From Clostridia bacterium (GTDB lineage Bacteria; Bacillota; Clostridia; Oscillospirales; Acutalibacteraceae): a DNA stretch of 64,000 nucleotides. Within the stretch, counting starts at the first letter, position 1, and every line of letters starts with the position of its first letter. Where the stretch lies: the NCBI GenBank assembly GCA_900767025.1, contig CAAFXS010000014.1:62001-126000 (forward strand), written 5' to 3'. The position numbers and the translations under genes are program-made. Below, piece after piece: positions 1-8,998 of the stretch. Below the pieces are notes generated by a model that was not told where the DNA came from, did not search any database, and saw only the letters and a program-made list of their open reading frames with translations.

Positions 1-2
1 AT

Positions 3-1538
3 GTAAACAACCACATTGACTGGAAAACAAGGCGTACAATGCTCAAGGCAGTGTTCCCCACCTCCGCATATAACGATAAGGCAACCTATGATTTAGGCTT
101 GGGTGTTATTGAAAGAGGTAACAACACCGACAAGCTATACGAGGTGCCTGCTCAAAAATGGGCGGATATTACCGACCGCAGCGGCGCTTTCGGTGTTTCA
201 GTATTTTCCGACTGCAAATACGGTTGGGACAAGCCCTGTGACAACACACTGAGGCTTACCTGTATTCACACTCCGTCAGGTGCCTTTACAAAGGAAACCC
301 GTCAGGACTTGCAGGATTTGGGAAGAAATATTTTTTCCTTTGCAATATACAGCCACGAAAACGGCTTTGAAAACGGAACACAGATGCAAAGCGAGCTTTA
401 TGCAAACCCTGTTTTTGTTATTCAAACCGATGACAAAAACAAGCGTTCACTTAAGGACAGCGTTTCACTTGCCTCTATAAGCAGTGACCGGGTTCTTGTA
501 AGAGCAATAAAAATGGCAGAGGACAAAAGCGGAGCAGTTATTGTCCGTGTTAACGAGGCTAACGGAAAGGCACACAGAAATGTTTCCCTTAAGCTATTTA
601 AGGAAATCGGTGCCGCCTACGAGGTTAACGGTCTTGAGGAGGAAATCAAGGAGCTTAAGACAAACAAAAACGGTATTGTGTTTAACATTAAGCCCTTTGA
701 AATTAAAACCTTTAAGCTGATTTACAAGGAAGAGCCTGCAAGAATTGCAAGAGAGCGTTTTTCACTAATCAAGCTCCCCTTTAATGCAAAAGGCTTTTCA
801 CAAAGAAATGACGAGATGCGCCACACAATTTTACAGGGTGCAGGCTTCTCATTACCCTATGACGCTCTGCCTGAGGATAATATGCTGTTCTGCGGCGGAA
901 TTTGTTTTAAATTCCTTCACAGTCCGGGTGCAAGATATGATGTTCTTGTGTGCAGAGGACAGGAAATCAAGCTAAAAAAGCAGAACACATCAAGAGTTTA
1001 TTTCATTGCAGGCTCCACAATGGGCAGACAGGATATTAAAATCCGTGTGGGCGACAACAAGGAAATTCCACTGACAATCAAGCCTATAAACGAGCCTGTC
1101 AGCAGATGGGATATGGCAGGTCTTAATCAGGTGGCAAATGTTAATCAAAACGAAAAGCTTGCCTTTGAATTTGACCGTGTTCACCATCCCGAAGGAATTA
1201 TTTTTGAAAAAGCGCGTTTTTATCTTTACAGTATCAATGTAAAGAATTACCATTCAATTGTTTTGCCTGAAAACAACAAGGTTGTAATTCTTGCGGCAAC
1301 GGAAATTAAGGAATACGCAAAAAGCAATCTTGTAAGCAAATTTGAGGATACTGCCGGAAAGGATTATTCCTTTGACAGTGAAATTCCGCCTATCGACAAA
1401 ATTATCGACAAGTCGGAATTTTTGACAATCAGGGCAGGAAAAATTCAGGATCAAAGAAATTCCGGAAAAGGCAAAGGCATCAAGCGTGATAACATTATCA
1501 CAAATATCATCCGTTCATATACAAAAAGTGAATGGTAA
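3..1538 (+). CDS. Alpha-mannosidase, GH38-type, C-terminal part (5' truncated by window)
   Basis: The reading frame is open from the left edge, so this is the 3' part of a longer gene; 511 residues are visible. The text resembles the C-terminal beta-domain half of family 38 alpha-mannosidases: an N-N-H-I-D-W-K stretch right at the window edge, then a D-K-A-T-Y-D-L-G-L-G-V-I-E-R segment and an F-G-V-S-V-F-S-D-C-K-Y-G-W-D segment typical of the central domain. The catalytic N-terminal domain lies outside the window, so activity cannot be judged. The product would hydrolyse alpha-mannosides, probably in the cytoplasm. An intrinsic terminator follows the stop codon. The assignment is from remembered family motifs and is fairly firm. 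Confidence 0.8.
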   Translation, partial: VNNHIDWKTRRTMLKAVFPTSAYNDKATYDLGLGVIERGNNTDKLYEVPAQKWADITDRSGAFGVSVFSDCKYGWDKPCDNTLRLTCIHTPSGAFTKETRQDLQDLGRNIFSFAIYSHENGFENGTQMQSELYANPVFVIQTDDKNKRSLKDSVSLASISSDRVLVRAIKMAEDKSGAVIVRVNEANGKAHRNVSLKLFKEIGAAYEVNGLEEEIKELKTNKNGIVFNIKPFEIKTFKLIYKEEPARIARERFSLIKLPFNAKGFSQRNDEMRHTILQGAGFSLPYDALPEDNMLFCGGICFKFLHSPGARYDVLVCRGQEIKLKKQNTSRVYFIAGSTMGRQDIKIRVGDNKEIPLTIKPINEPVSRWDMAGLNQVANVNQNEKLAFEFDRVHHPEGIIFEKARFYLYSINVKNYHSIVLPENNKVVILAATEIKEYAKSNLVSKFEDTAGKDYSFDSEIPPIDKIIDKSEFLTIRAGKIQDQRNSGKGKGIKRDNIITNIIRSYTKSEW

Positions 1539-1555
1539 TACATCAATATACACAG

Positions 1556-1597
1556 CTCCCGTATGTATAAAATGCATACGGGAGTTTCATTTTTTGT
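1556..1597 (+). terminator. Intrinsic terminator after the alpha-mannosidase gene
   Basis: A 10-bp perfect stem (1556-1565 with 1575-1584) is followed by a T-rich run, 18 nt after the stop codon. Confidence 0.85.
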
Positions 1598-1804
1598 AAT
1601 GGTATTATACTTTACACTTGTTGCTTTTGTTAAAGCATTGCGGAAAACTATGTTAAAAATGTTGAAAACTCAAATTTTGTGAATTATAATTGCTGAAAAG
1701 TATGTTGAAAATGTTGAAATTGTAAAGCAATTAACTTGTCTTTAACAGATTTTTCCACAATCCAGGCTTTGAATATACAAATTGACAAAATAATCATCAA
1801 CTGT
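1598..1804. other. AT-rich intergenic stretch without a recognisable gene
   Basis: This is the interior of a 338-bp gap between two convergent genes that each have their own terminator. It is AT-rich and has a few short iterations of a TGTTGAAAATGTTGAAA-like sequence around 1650-1720. I see no credible ORF, RNA gene or promoter. Confidence 0.5.
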
Positions 1805-1843
1805 ATAAAAAAACACTCCCTGCCGTTAATGACAGGGAGTGTT
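1805..1843 (-). terminator. Intrinsic terminator of ftsZ
   Basis: On the minus strand an 11-bp stem (1833-1843 with 1812-1822) is followed by a U-run encoded by the A-tract at 1807-1813. It lies about 35 nt after the ftsZ stop codon. Confidence 0.85.
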
Positions 1844-1876
1844 TTGTATGGAAGAATTTTTATGAAATTCGAATTC

Positions 1877-2980
1877 TTATTTCTTAAAGAAATTAACGAT
1901 ATCTGAAAAAGCATCGTCATCGTTATCATTAAAGCTTGAAGGAGCTGCTGCCGGTGCAATAGGAGCAGGAGGAGCAACCTCGTTATTAGCAGTAATTGAC
2001 TTAATCTGACCGTTTGGTCCGTCCTCGCCGAAACGAGTTGCAATTACTGTAATAATCATTTCATCCTCAAGGTTCTCGTCAAAGTTAGCACCCCAGATGA
2101 TTTCACAGTCAGGATGAACTGCAGCTGTTACGATTGAAGAAGCAGCGTCAATTTCCTCAAGACCGATATCTGTTGAAGCTGTGATGTTAAGAAGAATACC
2201 GTGAGCACCGTCGATAGAGGTGTTAAGAAGCGGAGAGGAAATAGCTGCACGAGCGGCAACCTCTGCCTTATCCTTGCCCTTTGCACGGCCAACGCCCATA
2301 TGAGCAAAGCCTGCATCCTTCATAATCTCGGTAACATCGGCAAAGTCGGAGTTAACAAGACCTGTTGCGTTTACAAGGTCGGAAATGGACTGAACGCCCT
2401 GACGAAGAACATCGTTTGCAATCTCAAAAGCGTTGAGAAGAGTAATCTTTTCAGTTGCAACCTCTTTAAGTCTTTCATTAGGAATAACCATAAGAGAGTC
2501 AACATTCTTAGCAAGTTCGTCAATACCCTTTGTAGCCTGGTCCATACGGCGCTTACCCTCGAATGCGAAAGGAGTTGTAACAACACCTACAGTGAGGATA
2601 CCCATATCCTTGGCAATTTTAGCAACATAAGGAGCTGCACCGGTACCTGTACCGCCGCCCATACCGGCAGTAATGAACACCATATCTGCACCGGTAAGAA
2701 CATCGGTAAGAGCTTCCTTGCTCTCCTCTGCTGCACGGGCACCAACCTCAGGCTTAGCACCTGCGCCCATACCCTTTGTTACCTTTTCACCGATAAGAAT
2801 TTTATGTGTAGCTGTTGATTTTGCAAGAGCAGGCTTATCTGAGTTAACTGCTACAAATTCAACATCCTGGATATTACAATGAACCATACGGTTAACGGCA
2901 TTTCCACCGCCGCCGCCAACGCCGACAACTTTAATCTGTACTACCTTTGAATCTTCTGTATCAATTTCATAACGACCCAT
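1877..2980 (-). CDS. ftsZ: Cell division protein FtsZ
   Basis: Tubulin-like GTPase that forms the Z-ring at midcell. The 367-residue protein carries the N-terminal G-V-G-G-G-G-G-N-A-V-N-R-M motif, the tubulin signature G-G-G-T-G-T-G-A-A-P around residue 105-115, and the N-x-D-F-A-D synergy-loop region. A short acidic linker leads to a C-terminal F-S-D-I-V-N-F-F-K-K tail that fits the conserved peptide binding FtsA or SepF-type anchors. The SD is a GGAG 9 nt before the ATG. It is the last gene of the dcw block but is separated from ftsQ by 207 bp holding its own promoter. ftsA is not found between ftsQ and ftsZ, so membrane anchoring probably relies on another protein encoded elsewhere, such as SepF. 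Confidence 0.98.
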   Translation of the reverse strand: MGRYEIDTEDSKVVQIKVVGVGGGGGNAVNRMVHCNIQDVEFVAVNSDKPALAKSTATHKILIGEKVTKGMGAGAKPEVGARAAEESKEALTDVLTGADMVFITAGMGGGTGTGAAPYVAKIAKDMGILTVGVVTTPFAFEGKRRMDQATKGIDELAKNVDSLMVIPNERLKEVATEKITLLNAFEIANDVLRQGVQSISDLVNATGLVNSDFADVTEIMKDAGFAHMGVGRAKGKDKAEVAARAAISSPLLNTSIDGAHGILLNITASTDIGLEEIDAASSIVTAAVHPDCEIIWGANFDENLEDEMIITVIATRFGEDGPNGQIKSITANNEVAPPAPIAPAAAPSSFNDNDDDAFSDIVNFFKK

Positions 2981-3035
2981 ATTTTAATTCTCCTTATGTA
3001 TTTTACTAAATCGTGTCCGATTCGTTACATAAACC

Positions 3036-3064
3036 ATTGTAACAGTTTTGTAATTGTTTTGCAA
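3036..3064 (-). promoter_or_regulatory. Predicted sigma-A promoter of ftsZ
   Basis: TTGCAA at 3059-3064, a 17-bp spacer and TACAAT at 3036-3041, upstream of ftsZ on the minus strand. This would let ftsZ be expressed independently of the wall-synthesis genes. Confidence 0.6.
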
Positions 3065-3187
3065 TACTTTTTTAGAATAATTCTCAAATATTTTGACAAA
3101 GTTAAAATAAATTTTTCTTTGCTTATTTGTACAAGTTGCACAATTAGTGAATTTTGCGACTTTTGTGACAAGTTAATTACTTTACAC

Positions 3188-4123
3188 TTATTTCTCTGTA
3201 AAGTAAACCTGCTTGCCACCGCTCAAGGTCATTGTTCCCTTGGCATTAGGGTTTGATTTGTTAAGCTCCTCACAAGCCGCAAGCCCCTGATATATCTTGC
3301 CTTCAAGGTTGTCGCAGGTTCCAAGCTTAAAATCTATTCTGTTTTCATATACAACATAATTATCGCTTAAATTATTGCTGTATATTGCAGTAATTTCCGT
3401 TAAACTGTTTTCCTTAATAACCTGTGCCATTTGGGCAAGGCAGTCACCTGCGTCTCCGTCTGCAAATTCAATTGTCTGACCGGGAACTGCATTTTTAATT
3501 TCAGCCTTTTTGACGGTTATTCCGCCCTTTTCCTTTGCGGAGGCTTCAAGGACCTTAAGGTTATCATCAAGGAGTATATATGTTTTATCCTTATTTTGTA
3601 TATGATAAGACGGCTGTGATTCGGTAACGGTTATCTCAACCGTTGACGGTAATTTTCTGTGTATTTCTGCAGTATATATATAAGGAAGATTTTGCTCAAG
3701 CATTTTCTTAGCCGTATCCGTATCTGCAAGAAAAAGATTTTCACCCTTGTCAATAGTGCATTGTGCCAGCACCTCGTCCTGTGTATACCTTTCGGCACCC
3801 TTTACAGTCACCTGCTCAATGGGGAAAAATACTGTCAGCGACAAAACGATGCTTGCACCGGCAAGAAGCAGAATAAGCAAAAACCAAATAAGCACCTTTC
3901 TCAGCTTGTTCTTTTTTGTGCGCTTTTTTGTTTCAAGCTTTCTTCGTTCGTTTCGTGAAAGGTTATCCTTGCTTTTATTTTTTTTAATGTCATTTTGCTG
4001 AATAATTTTTTTCTGTGGCTCACGGTATATTTTAGGCGGTTCAAGACCCAAATCGCCTAAATCCGTATTATTCAAAGATGTTCTTTTGTCAGTCTTTCGG
4101 GACTTTGTCTCTTTCTTTTTCAT
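3188..4123 (-). CDS. ftsQ: Cell division protein FtsQ/DivIB
   Basis: Bitopic divisome protein linking FtsL/FtsB to the septal synthase. The 311-residue product has a long, very basic cytoplasmic N-terminus (about residues 1-75), one transmembrane helix near 76-98, then an extracytoplasmic POTRA domain beginning at F-P-I-E-Q-V-T-V-K-G and containing L-P-S-T-V-E-I-T-V-T-E. The beta-domain follows to the C-terminus. An AGAGGAT-type SD precedes the ATG. The gene start overlaps the 3' end of murA by 35 nt, indicating translational coupling. The position just before ftsZ is the usual one. Confidence 0.92.
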   Translation of the reverse strand: MKKKETKSRKTDKRTSLNNTDLGDLGLEPPKIYREPQKKIIQQNDIKKNKSKDNLSRNERRKLETKKRTKKNKLRKVLIWFLLILLLAGASIVLSLTVFFPIEQVTVKGAERYTQDEVLAQCTIDKGENLFLADTDTAKKMLEQNLPYIYTAEIHRKLPSTVEITVTESQPSYHIQNKDKTYILLDDNLKVLEASAKEKGGITVKKAEIKNAVPGQTIEFADGDAGDCLAQMAQVIKENSLTEITAIYSNNLSDNYVVYENRIDFKLGTCDNLEGKIYQGLAACEELNKSNPNAKGTMTLSGGKQVYFTEK

Positions 4124-5375
4124 TATCTATCCTCTTAATATCTGCACCTAATAAAGCTAAATTATCCTCAAGGCGTTCATATCCCCTGTCAATATGCTCA
4201 AGGCAATTAACGGTGGACTCACCATCTGCTTTCAGTGCGGCAACTACAAGCGCCGCGCCGCCTCTTAAATCAGTGGCATAAACATTTGCCGGATGAAGTG
4301 ATTTAACGCCGTTAATCACTGCCAGCTTGTCGTTAATCTCTATATCACAGCCAAAGCGGTTAAGCTCGCTGATATATCTGAATCTGTTTTCAAAAATATT
4401 TTCTTTAATAACCGATGTGCCCTTTGCAACGGAAAGAGCCGCCGCCACAGGCGACTGTGAATCGGTGGGAAAACCCGGATAAGGCATTGTTTTAATCATC
4501 TTAACCCGTTTCAGCCTTGGCGGAGCAATAATCTTTAGATAATCCTCTTTAAGATACAACCTGCATCCCATTTCGTTAAAAACAGGAAAAACTGGCGAAA
4601 GCGCCGTTGGCTTAACATCGTGGATTACAATTTCACCGCCTGTTATGGCACAGGCACTCATATATGTTGAGGCAAGTATTCTGTCGGGAATTATCCTGTG
4701 CTCACAGGGATGCAGCTCCTCCACGCCCTCAATCTCAATAGTGGTTTCACCTGCGCCGTAAATTTTTGCGCCGCAGTGGTTAAGAAAATCCGCAAGGTCG
4801 CAGATTTCAGGCTCTCTGGCAGGATTAATAACCGTTGTTCTGCCCTTGGATATTGACGCGGCAATAATTATGTTTTCCGTTGCACCCACGCTTGGAAAAG
4901 GCAGAATAATCTTTGCACCCTTAAGTCCCGTTGTTTTGCAGTTAATTGACGAGCCGTTTTCGGTTATCTGTGCACCAAGGCTTTTCAGCGCCTTGATGTG
5001 CAAATCAATAGGTCTTGTGCCTATATCACAGCCACCGGGAAGATAAATTGACGCCTCCTTATTTCGTGAAAGGAGGGAGCCTAAAAACAAAATTGACGAG
5101 CGCATAAGCCTCATCACCCGTTCGTCAATTTTACTGCCTGTGATATTTTCGGTATTAACGGTTACGGTATTGCCCTGCACATCAACAACTGTGCCAAGGC
5201 TTTCAAGTATTTTAACCGTTTCCCTTACATCACTTAAATTAGGACAATTATGTATAACGGTGACGCCTTTAACTAAAATTGCAGCGGACAAAATGGGAAG
5301 AGCCGAGTTTTTAGCACCGTGAAGAGTAACCTCTCCTCTAAGCTCCTTTTGCCCCTTTATTTTAAAAACATCCAT
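4089..5375 (-). CDS. murA: UDP-N-acetylglucosamine 1-carboxyvinyltransferase MurA
   Basis: Transfers enolpyruvate from PEP to UDP-GlcNAc, the first committed step of peptidoglycan synthesis, in the cytoplasm. I chose the ATG at 5375 because it follows AGAGGTGAT and gives the standard N-terminus; the frame stays open upstream for 14 more codons without an SD. With this start Lys22-Asn23 fall at their canonical positions in H-G-A-K-N-S-A-L-P. Cys116 in L-P-G-G-C-D-I-G-T-R-P matches the fosfomycin-target cysteine of E. coli MurA. The length of 428 residues is normal. It sits between murG and ftsQ, where other bacteria often have murB or murC. Confidence 0.97.
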   Translation of the reverse strand: MDVFKIKGQKELRGEVTLHGAKNSALPILSAAILVKGVTVIHNCPNLSDVRETVKILESLGTVVDVQGNTVTVNTENITGSKIDERVMRLMRSSILFLGSLLSRNKEASIYLPGGCDIGTRPIDLHIKALKSLGAQITENGSSINCKTTGLKGAKIILPFPSVGATENIIIAASISKGRTTVINPAREPEICDLADFLNHCGAKIYGAGETTIEIEGVEELHPCEHRIIPDRILASTYMSACAITGGEIVIHDVKPTALSPVFPVFNEMGCRLYLKEDYLKIIAPPRLKRVKMIKTMPYPGFPTDSQSPVAAALSVAKGTSVIKENIFENRFRYISELNRFGCDIEINDKLAVINGVKSLHPANVYATDLRGGAALVVAALKADGESTVNCLEHIDRGYERLEDNLALLGADIKRIDNEKERDKVPKD

Positions 5376-5436
5376 TAAATCACCTCTGCAAGAGTTTGTC
5401 ATACACATACTATGCAAAGGTGATTTTTTTGTTATT

Positions 5437-6558
5437 TTATCGGTTTATAAGCGAAAGAACTATTGATGCAATGCGCTGTGTTGAATCGGTTATTGCCATT
5501 GCTTTAGCGTTTTTCTCCGTCTGCAAAAGCAGTTCCCTGTTACCAAGCAGGTCATCAATTTTTTTGCCCAGTGACTCGGAGGTCAAATCCTTTTCCTCAA
5601 TTACAAAGCCTGCATTGCGGTTAACAAGTGCCATTGCGTTGTGATACTGATGATTTTCGGCAACATAGGGTGACGGAATAAGAATTGACGCCTTGCCCAT
5701 TGCTTCGATTTCCGAAAGAGAGGAGGCACCTGCTCTGCCGATAACAAGGTCGGCGGCAGCCATACAAACATCCATATTATCTATGTACTGCCTTACCTCA
5801 ACAGTACCCTTTTTGCCGTCCTTAAAGCCGTCCTTTTCAAATTTTTCAAGGTACTCACCGCCGTTTGTACCAACGGAGTGAATGTGGCAGTATTTTCCGC
5901 TTTTGGCACTTTCAAGCAAAATGGGATACATAGCCTCGTTTAACGGCTTTGCACCTAACGAACCGCCAAAGGACAAAACAAGGAATTTGTCATCGGGAAT
6001 ACCAAGCTCCGCTCTTGCAAGCTCTTTGTCGGCTCTTAAAAGCTCACCTCTTACCGGCAAGCCTGTAACTACGGGTTCATTCTTCGCCTCAAGGTGCTTT
6101 TTTGCATCCTCAACGGTAAGCATTACACGGTCAACCTCTTTTGCAAGAGCCTTGTTGGTTATTCCCGGAAATGCATTTTGCTCGTGGATACAGGTGGGTA
6201 TATTAAGCTTTACGGCAGTTTTAAGCACAGGACCTGAAACATATCCGCCAAAGCCTACTGCAACATCAGGCTGAAAAGCCTTGATGATTTTTTTACTTTC
6301 CTTTGATGATTTAACTAACCTTGATACTGTTTTTAAATTGTGAACGATTGCTTTAGGTGACAATGAACGCCTAAAGCCCGAAATCTCAATGGTTTTGAAA
6401 TCAAAGCCGGCAGCGGGAACAAGGCGGGATTCCATATGGTCCGCAGTTCCTATAAACAGTATTTCAGCGTCCTTCTGCGTTTCTCTTATATAAGACGCAA
6501 CGGCAAGAGCAGGATTAATATGACCTGCAGTACCGCCTGTGGCAAAAAGAATTTTCAT
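5437..6558 (-). CDS. murG: UDP-GlcNAc:undecaprenyl-pyrophosphoryl-MurNAc-pentapeptide transferase MurG
   Basis: Converts lipid I to lipid II at the inner face of the membrane. It is a GT-B glycosyltransferase of 373 residues with the N-terminal G-G-T-A-G-H-I-N-P-A loop, the G-F-G-G-Y-V-S-G-P motif, H-E-Q-N-A-F-P-G and the C-terminal nucleotide-sugar region G-R-A-G-A-S-S-L-S-E. The ATG at 6558 is chosen because AGGTGA lies 5-6 nt upstream; an in-frame GTG at 6567 is part of that SD. It starts 9 nt after the ftsW stop codon. Confidence 0.97.
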   Translation of the reverse strand: MKILFATGGTAGHINPALAVASYIRETQKDAEILFIGTADHMESRLVPAAGFDFKTIEISGFRRSLSPKAIVHNLKTVSRLVKSSKESKKIIKAFQPDVAVGFGGYVSGPVLKTAVKLNIPTCIHEQNAFPGITNKALAKEVDRVMLTVEDAKKHLEAKNEPVVTGLPVRGELLRADKELARAELGIPDDKFLVLSFGGSLGAKPLNEAMYPILLESAKSGKYCHIHSVGTNGGEYLEKFEKDGFKDGKKGTVEVRQYIDNMDVCMAAADLVIGRAGASSLSEIEAMGKASILIPSPYVAENHQYHNAMALVNRNAGFVIEEKDLTSESLGKKIDDLLGNRELLLQTEKNAKAMAITDSTQRIASIVLSLINR

Positions 6559-6567
6559 TTTAATCAC

Positions 6568-7779
6568 CTATACTTTCTTTTGACTTGCTTTTCTTGAAAC
6601 CGACAGCACTACGCCTATCTGGAACAAAAGCATCATTAGTGCCGTTCCGCCATATGAGAAAAACGGAAGTGCAATACCTGTGTTTGGCAAAAAGTCGGTT
6701 ACAACAAGAATATTAAGACCTACCTGGAGACCGATTTGCGACACAATACCGATTACAAGCAGTGCACCGAATTTATCGTGACAGCGAGCCGCAATTACAA
6801 ATCCTCTGATAACAAGTGCGGCAAAAAGAGCAATAACAACTACTGCGCCGATAAATCCAAGCTCCTCGCATACGACGGAAAAAATAAAATCGTTCTGGGG
6901 CTCGGCTACATACATATATTTTTGCTTTGAATTGCCGAGACCAACACCGAAAAGCCCACCTGAACCGATGGCGTAAAGTGAGTTATTTGTCTGCCACCTT
7001 AATCCGCCCGGGTCAAAATCCTTGTCAAGCCAGGCTCTTATTCTATCTCCTGCGTAATTTTCCAAAAGCTCGGGCATTGTGATAACCATAACCACAACAA
7101 TCGCCAGCACAGCCGCACCGAATGCAAAGAGCTTCCAGTCACTGCCGCCTACGAACATAAGCACTGCACCGATTAAAAACATTAATATAGTACAGGACAT
7201 ATGATGCTCAAGAAAAATAAGACCGCAGAATATAGCGATTATACCAAGCGGATAAGCTATGCCGTATTTGAAGGTCTTCATTTTTCCGTAATAATCACTG
7301 ATATATGAGGCGAAGGTCAGTATTATGGTGAACTTTGCCAAATCCGAGGGCTGAAAGGTAAGACCGCCCGGAAGAGGTATCCACCTTTTGAAATCGCTTT
7401 CATCAGCACCGCCTAAATTTGTGTGATAAAAAAGTACAAGTACAAGCAAAAACAATGTAACCGCCAAAAGCGGAACTGCCATTACCTTAAGCCATTTATA
7501 ATTTATTTTGGACATTATGCCCATTGCCACAAGGCCCACAACGGCAAAAACAAACTGCCTTGTGAAGAAATAATAGGAGTCGCCGTTGTATCTGTAATAA
7601 GCAAGAGGATAAGACGCCGAAAAGAGCATTATCAGCCCGATTGTAAGCAAGGCTATTGTTATGGCAAGAAAAGGTATGTCAATACTGCCGGTAACAAACA
7701 GGTTTTCCTTGCTCAAGAGTGGACTTTTCTTTGCTTTAATTATTTTTCGTTCCTCTGCAGAGGAAGAACTTTCAGCCAT
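6568..7779 (-). CDS. ftsW: FtsW/SpoVE-type SEDS peptidoglycan polymerase
   Basis: Integral membrane glycosyltransferase of the SEDS family that polymerises lipid II for septal (or spore cortex) wall together with the class B PBP of the same cluster. The 403-residue protein has about ten hydrophobic segments, a soluble N-terminal extension of about 35 residues, the large extracellular loop with P-L-P-G-G-L-T-F-Q-P-S-D-L-A-K, and the C-terminal N-T-G-I-A-L-P-F-F-S-Y-G-G signature. The SD is AAGGAG 8 nt before the ATG. FtsW and SpoVE cannot be told apart from sequence alone. Upstream lies a 166-bp repeat-bearing gap where murD would be expected. Confidence 0.93.
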   Translation of the reverse strand: MAESSSSAEERKIIKAKKSPLLSKENLFVTGSIDIPFLAITIALLTIGLIMLFSASYPLAYYRYNGDSYYFFTRQFVFAVVGLVAMGIMSKINYKWLKVMAVPLLAVTLFLLVLVLFYHTNLGGADESDFKRWIPLPGGLTFQPSDLAKFTIILTFASYISDYYGKMKTFKYGIAYPLGIIAIFCGLIFLEHHMSCTILMFLIGAVLMFVGGSDWKLFAFGAAVLAIVVVMVITMPELLENYAGDRIRAWLDKDFDPGGLRWQTNNSLYAIGSGGLFGVGLGNSKQKYMYVAEPQNDFIFSVVCEELGFIGAVVVIALFAALVIRGFVIAARCHDKFGALLVIGIVSQIGLQVGLNILVVTDFLPNTGIALPFFSYGGTALMMLLFQIGVVLSVSRKASQKKV

Positions 7780-7816
7780 ACCATATGCTCCTTTCTGTTA
7801 TGAATTAGAATTTGTC

Positions 7817-7941
7817 AAACCGATTTGAGCCTCCCCTGTGTAAGGGGAGGTGGCAACCGTTAGGTTGTCGGAGGGGTTGTAACAATCCCTCAGTCTGCTT
7901 ACGCAGACAGCTTCCTTTACACAAGGGAGCCTTGCAAACCG
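7817..7941. repeat. MITE-like palindromic repeat between mraY and ftsW
   Basis: A roughly 107-bp element (7827-7933) has imperfect terminal inverted repeats of about 26 bp: a CTCCCCTGTGTAAGGGGAGG-type arm on the left and a CTTCCTTTACACAAGGGAGCC-type arm on the right. Each internal part can also fold by itself. The same CAAACCG heptamer occurs on both sides (7817-7823 and 7935-7941) and could be a target-site duplication. The CCCTCAGTCTGC...GCAGACAGC inner hairpin is of a kind I associate with interspersed repeats of gut Clostridia. It carries no ORF and would be transcribed inside the dcw mRNA. Confidence 0.7.
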
Positions 7942-7945
7942 GAAT

Positions 7946-8998
7946 TTATCTTAGAACCCAGCCGTAATAATAGAGTGCAATGCCAACTGCACAGCCTACT
8001 GCGTTAACCAGGGAAAATACAACGCAAATCTTCTTTTCCTTCCAGCCGCACATTTCAAAATGATGGTGGATAGGTGCCATTTTAAATACTCTTTTTCCGT
8101 GAGTGATTTTGAAATAGCCAATCTGAATAATATCACTCATGGTTTCGCAAACATACACAATACCAATGGGCAAAAGGAGAAGCGGACATTTGCACAGATA
8201 ACCAAGTGCAACAACCATACCGCCTAAAAACAGTGAGCCTGTGTCGCCCATAAAGGTTTTTGCAGGATTCCAGTTCCAGCAAAGGAAGCCGAGAACACCG
8301 CCTAAAAGTGCGGCGGCGAAAATGCCCATACCCAAGAATTTTTGCATAACTGCAATAATGATAAAGGTTACTGCAACGGTAACTGTAACAGAGCTGCAAA
8401 GTCCGTCAATGCCGTCGGTAAGGTTTACGGAATTAACACAGCCGTAAACGATGAAAAATGAAATAACCCAAAATACAATGGCGGTGAAAATATTTTTTTC
8501 AAAATTAACAGTGCCGACAAAGGGAATATACCAGCTTGTGTTGTGGGAAAGCCAAAGGGTAAGGATATAGCCGAAGGTCATAATAAGCTGACCAAGGGTT
8601 TTCTGCTTTGCGGAAAGTCCCTCATTTCTTTTAAGCTTAATCTTGATGAAATCATCGGTAAAGCCAACAACACCAAAGCCCAGAGCAAGCACAAGACCTG
8701 CAATAAGGAGCACATATTCCCTGCCCTGTAAAAGAGCGGAATAGTCGCTTTGTAGCTCTGCGCCCAGCAAATGAGCGGTAACGGCGGTAACAGCAAAGGA
8801 AACTATGATACCGATAATAAACATCAGTCCGCCCATATTAGGTGTGCCCTGCTTTGACTTGTGCCAGGAAGGACCGATTTCAAGAATAGTCTGACCGAAT
8901 TTTAATTTTCTCAGCCAAGGTATAATCACAAAACCAAGTCCTGCGGTAACGCCGAAGGCGATTACTACGCTGATAATTATTGCAACAGTGTTACTCAT
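7946..8998 (-). CDS. mraY: Phospho-MurNAc-pentapeptide transferase MraY
   Basis: Makes lipid I by moving phospho-MurNAc-pentapeptide from UDP to undecaprenyl phosphate; polytopic membrane enzyme of 350 residues. Family signatures visible are G-T-P-N-M-G-G near residue 53, the F-T-D-D-F-I-K catalytic aspartate pair, N-L-T-D-G-I-D-G-L, F-M-G-D-T-G-S-L-F-L-G-G and the histidine loop M-A-P-I-H-H-H-F-E. About ten membrane helices are present. It overlaps the end of murF by 8 nt, which suggests coupling. Confidence 0.97.
   Translation of the reverse strand: MSNTVAIIISVVIAFGVTAGLGFVIIPWLRKLKFGQTILEIGPSWHKSKQGTPNMGGLMFIIGIIVSFAVTAVTAHLLGAELQSDYSALLQGREYVLLIAGLVLALGFGVVGFTDDFIKIKLKRNEGLSAKQKTLGQLIMTFGYILTLWLSHNTSWYIPFVGTVNFEKNIFTAIVFWVISFFIVYGCVNSVNLTDGIDGLCSSVTVTVAVTFIIIAVMQKFLGMGIFAAALLGGVLGFLCWNWNPAKTFMGDTGSLFLGGMVVALGYLCKCPLLLLPIGIVYVCETMSDIIQIGYFKITHGKRVFKMAPIHHHFEMCGWKEKKICVVFSLVNAVGCAVGIALYYYGWVLR

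Noticed and set aside
1750..1762. TTTTTCCACAA resembling a DnaA box
   Set aside because: A single imperfect match in an AT-rich gap with no cluster of boxes and no replication genes nearby.
2201..2818. Long open frame on the plus strand opposite ftsZ
   Set aside because: It is antisense to a certain gene, has Cys-rich low-complexity composition typical of shadow frames, and no SD or homology that I recognise. Similar frames opposite atpD, proS and trpS were dropped for the same reason.
3100..3187. Imperfect palindromic text between ftsQ and ftsZ as an operator
   Set aside because: The similarity between arms is weak and interrupted, no better than expected for AT-rich DNA.
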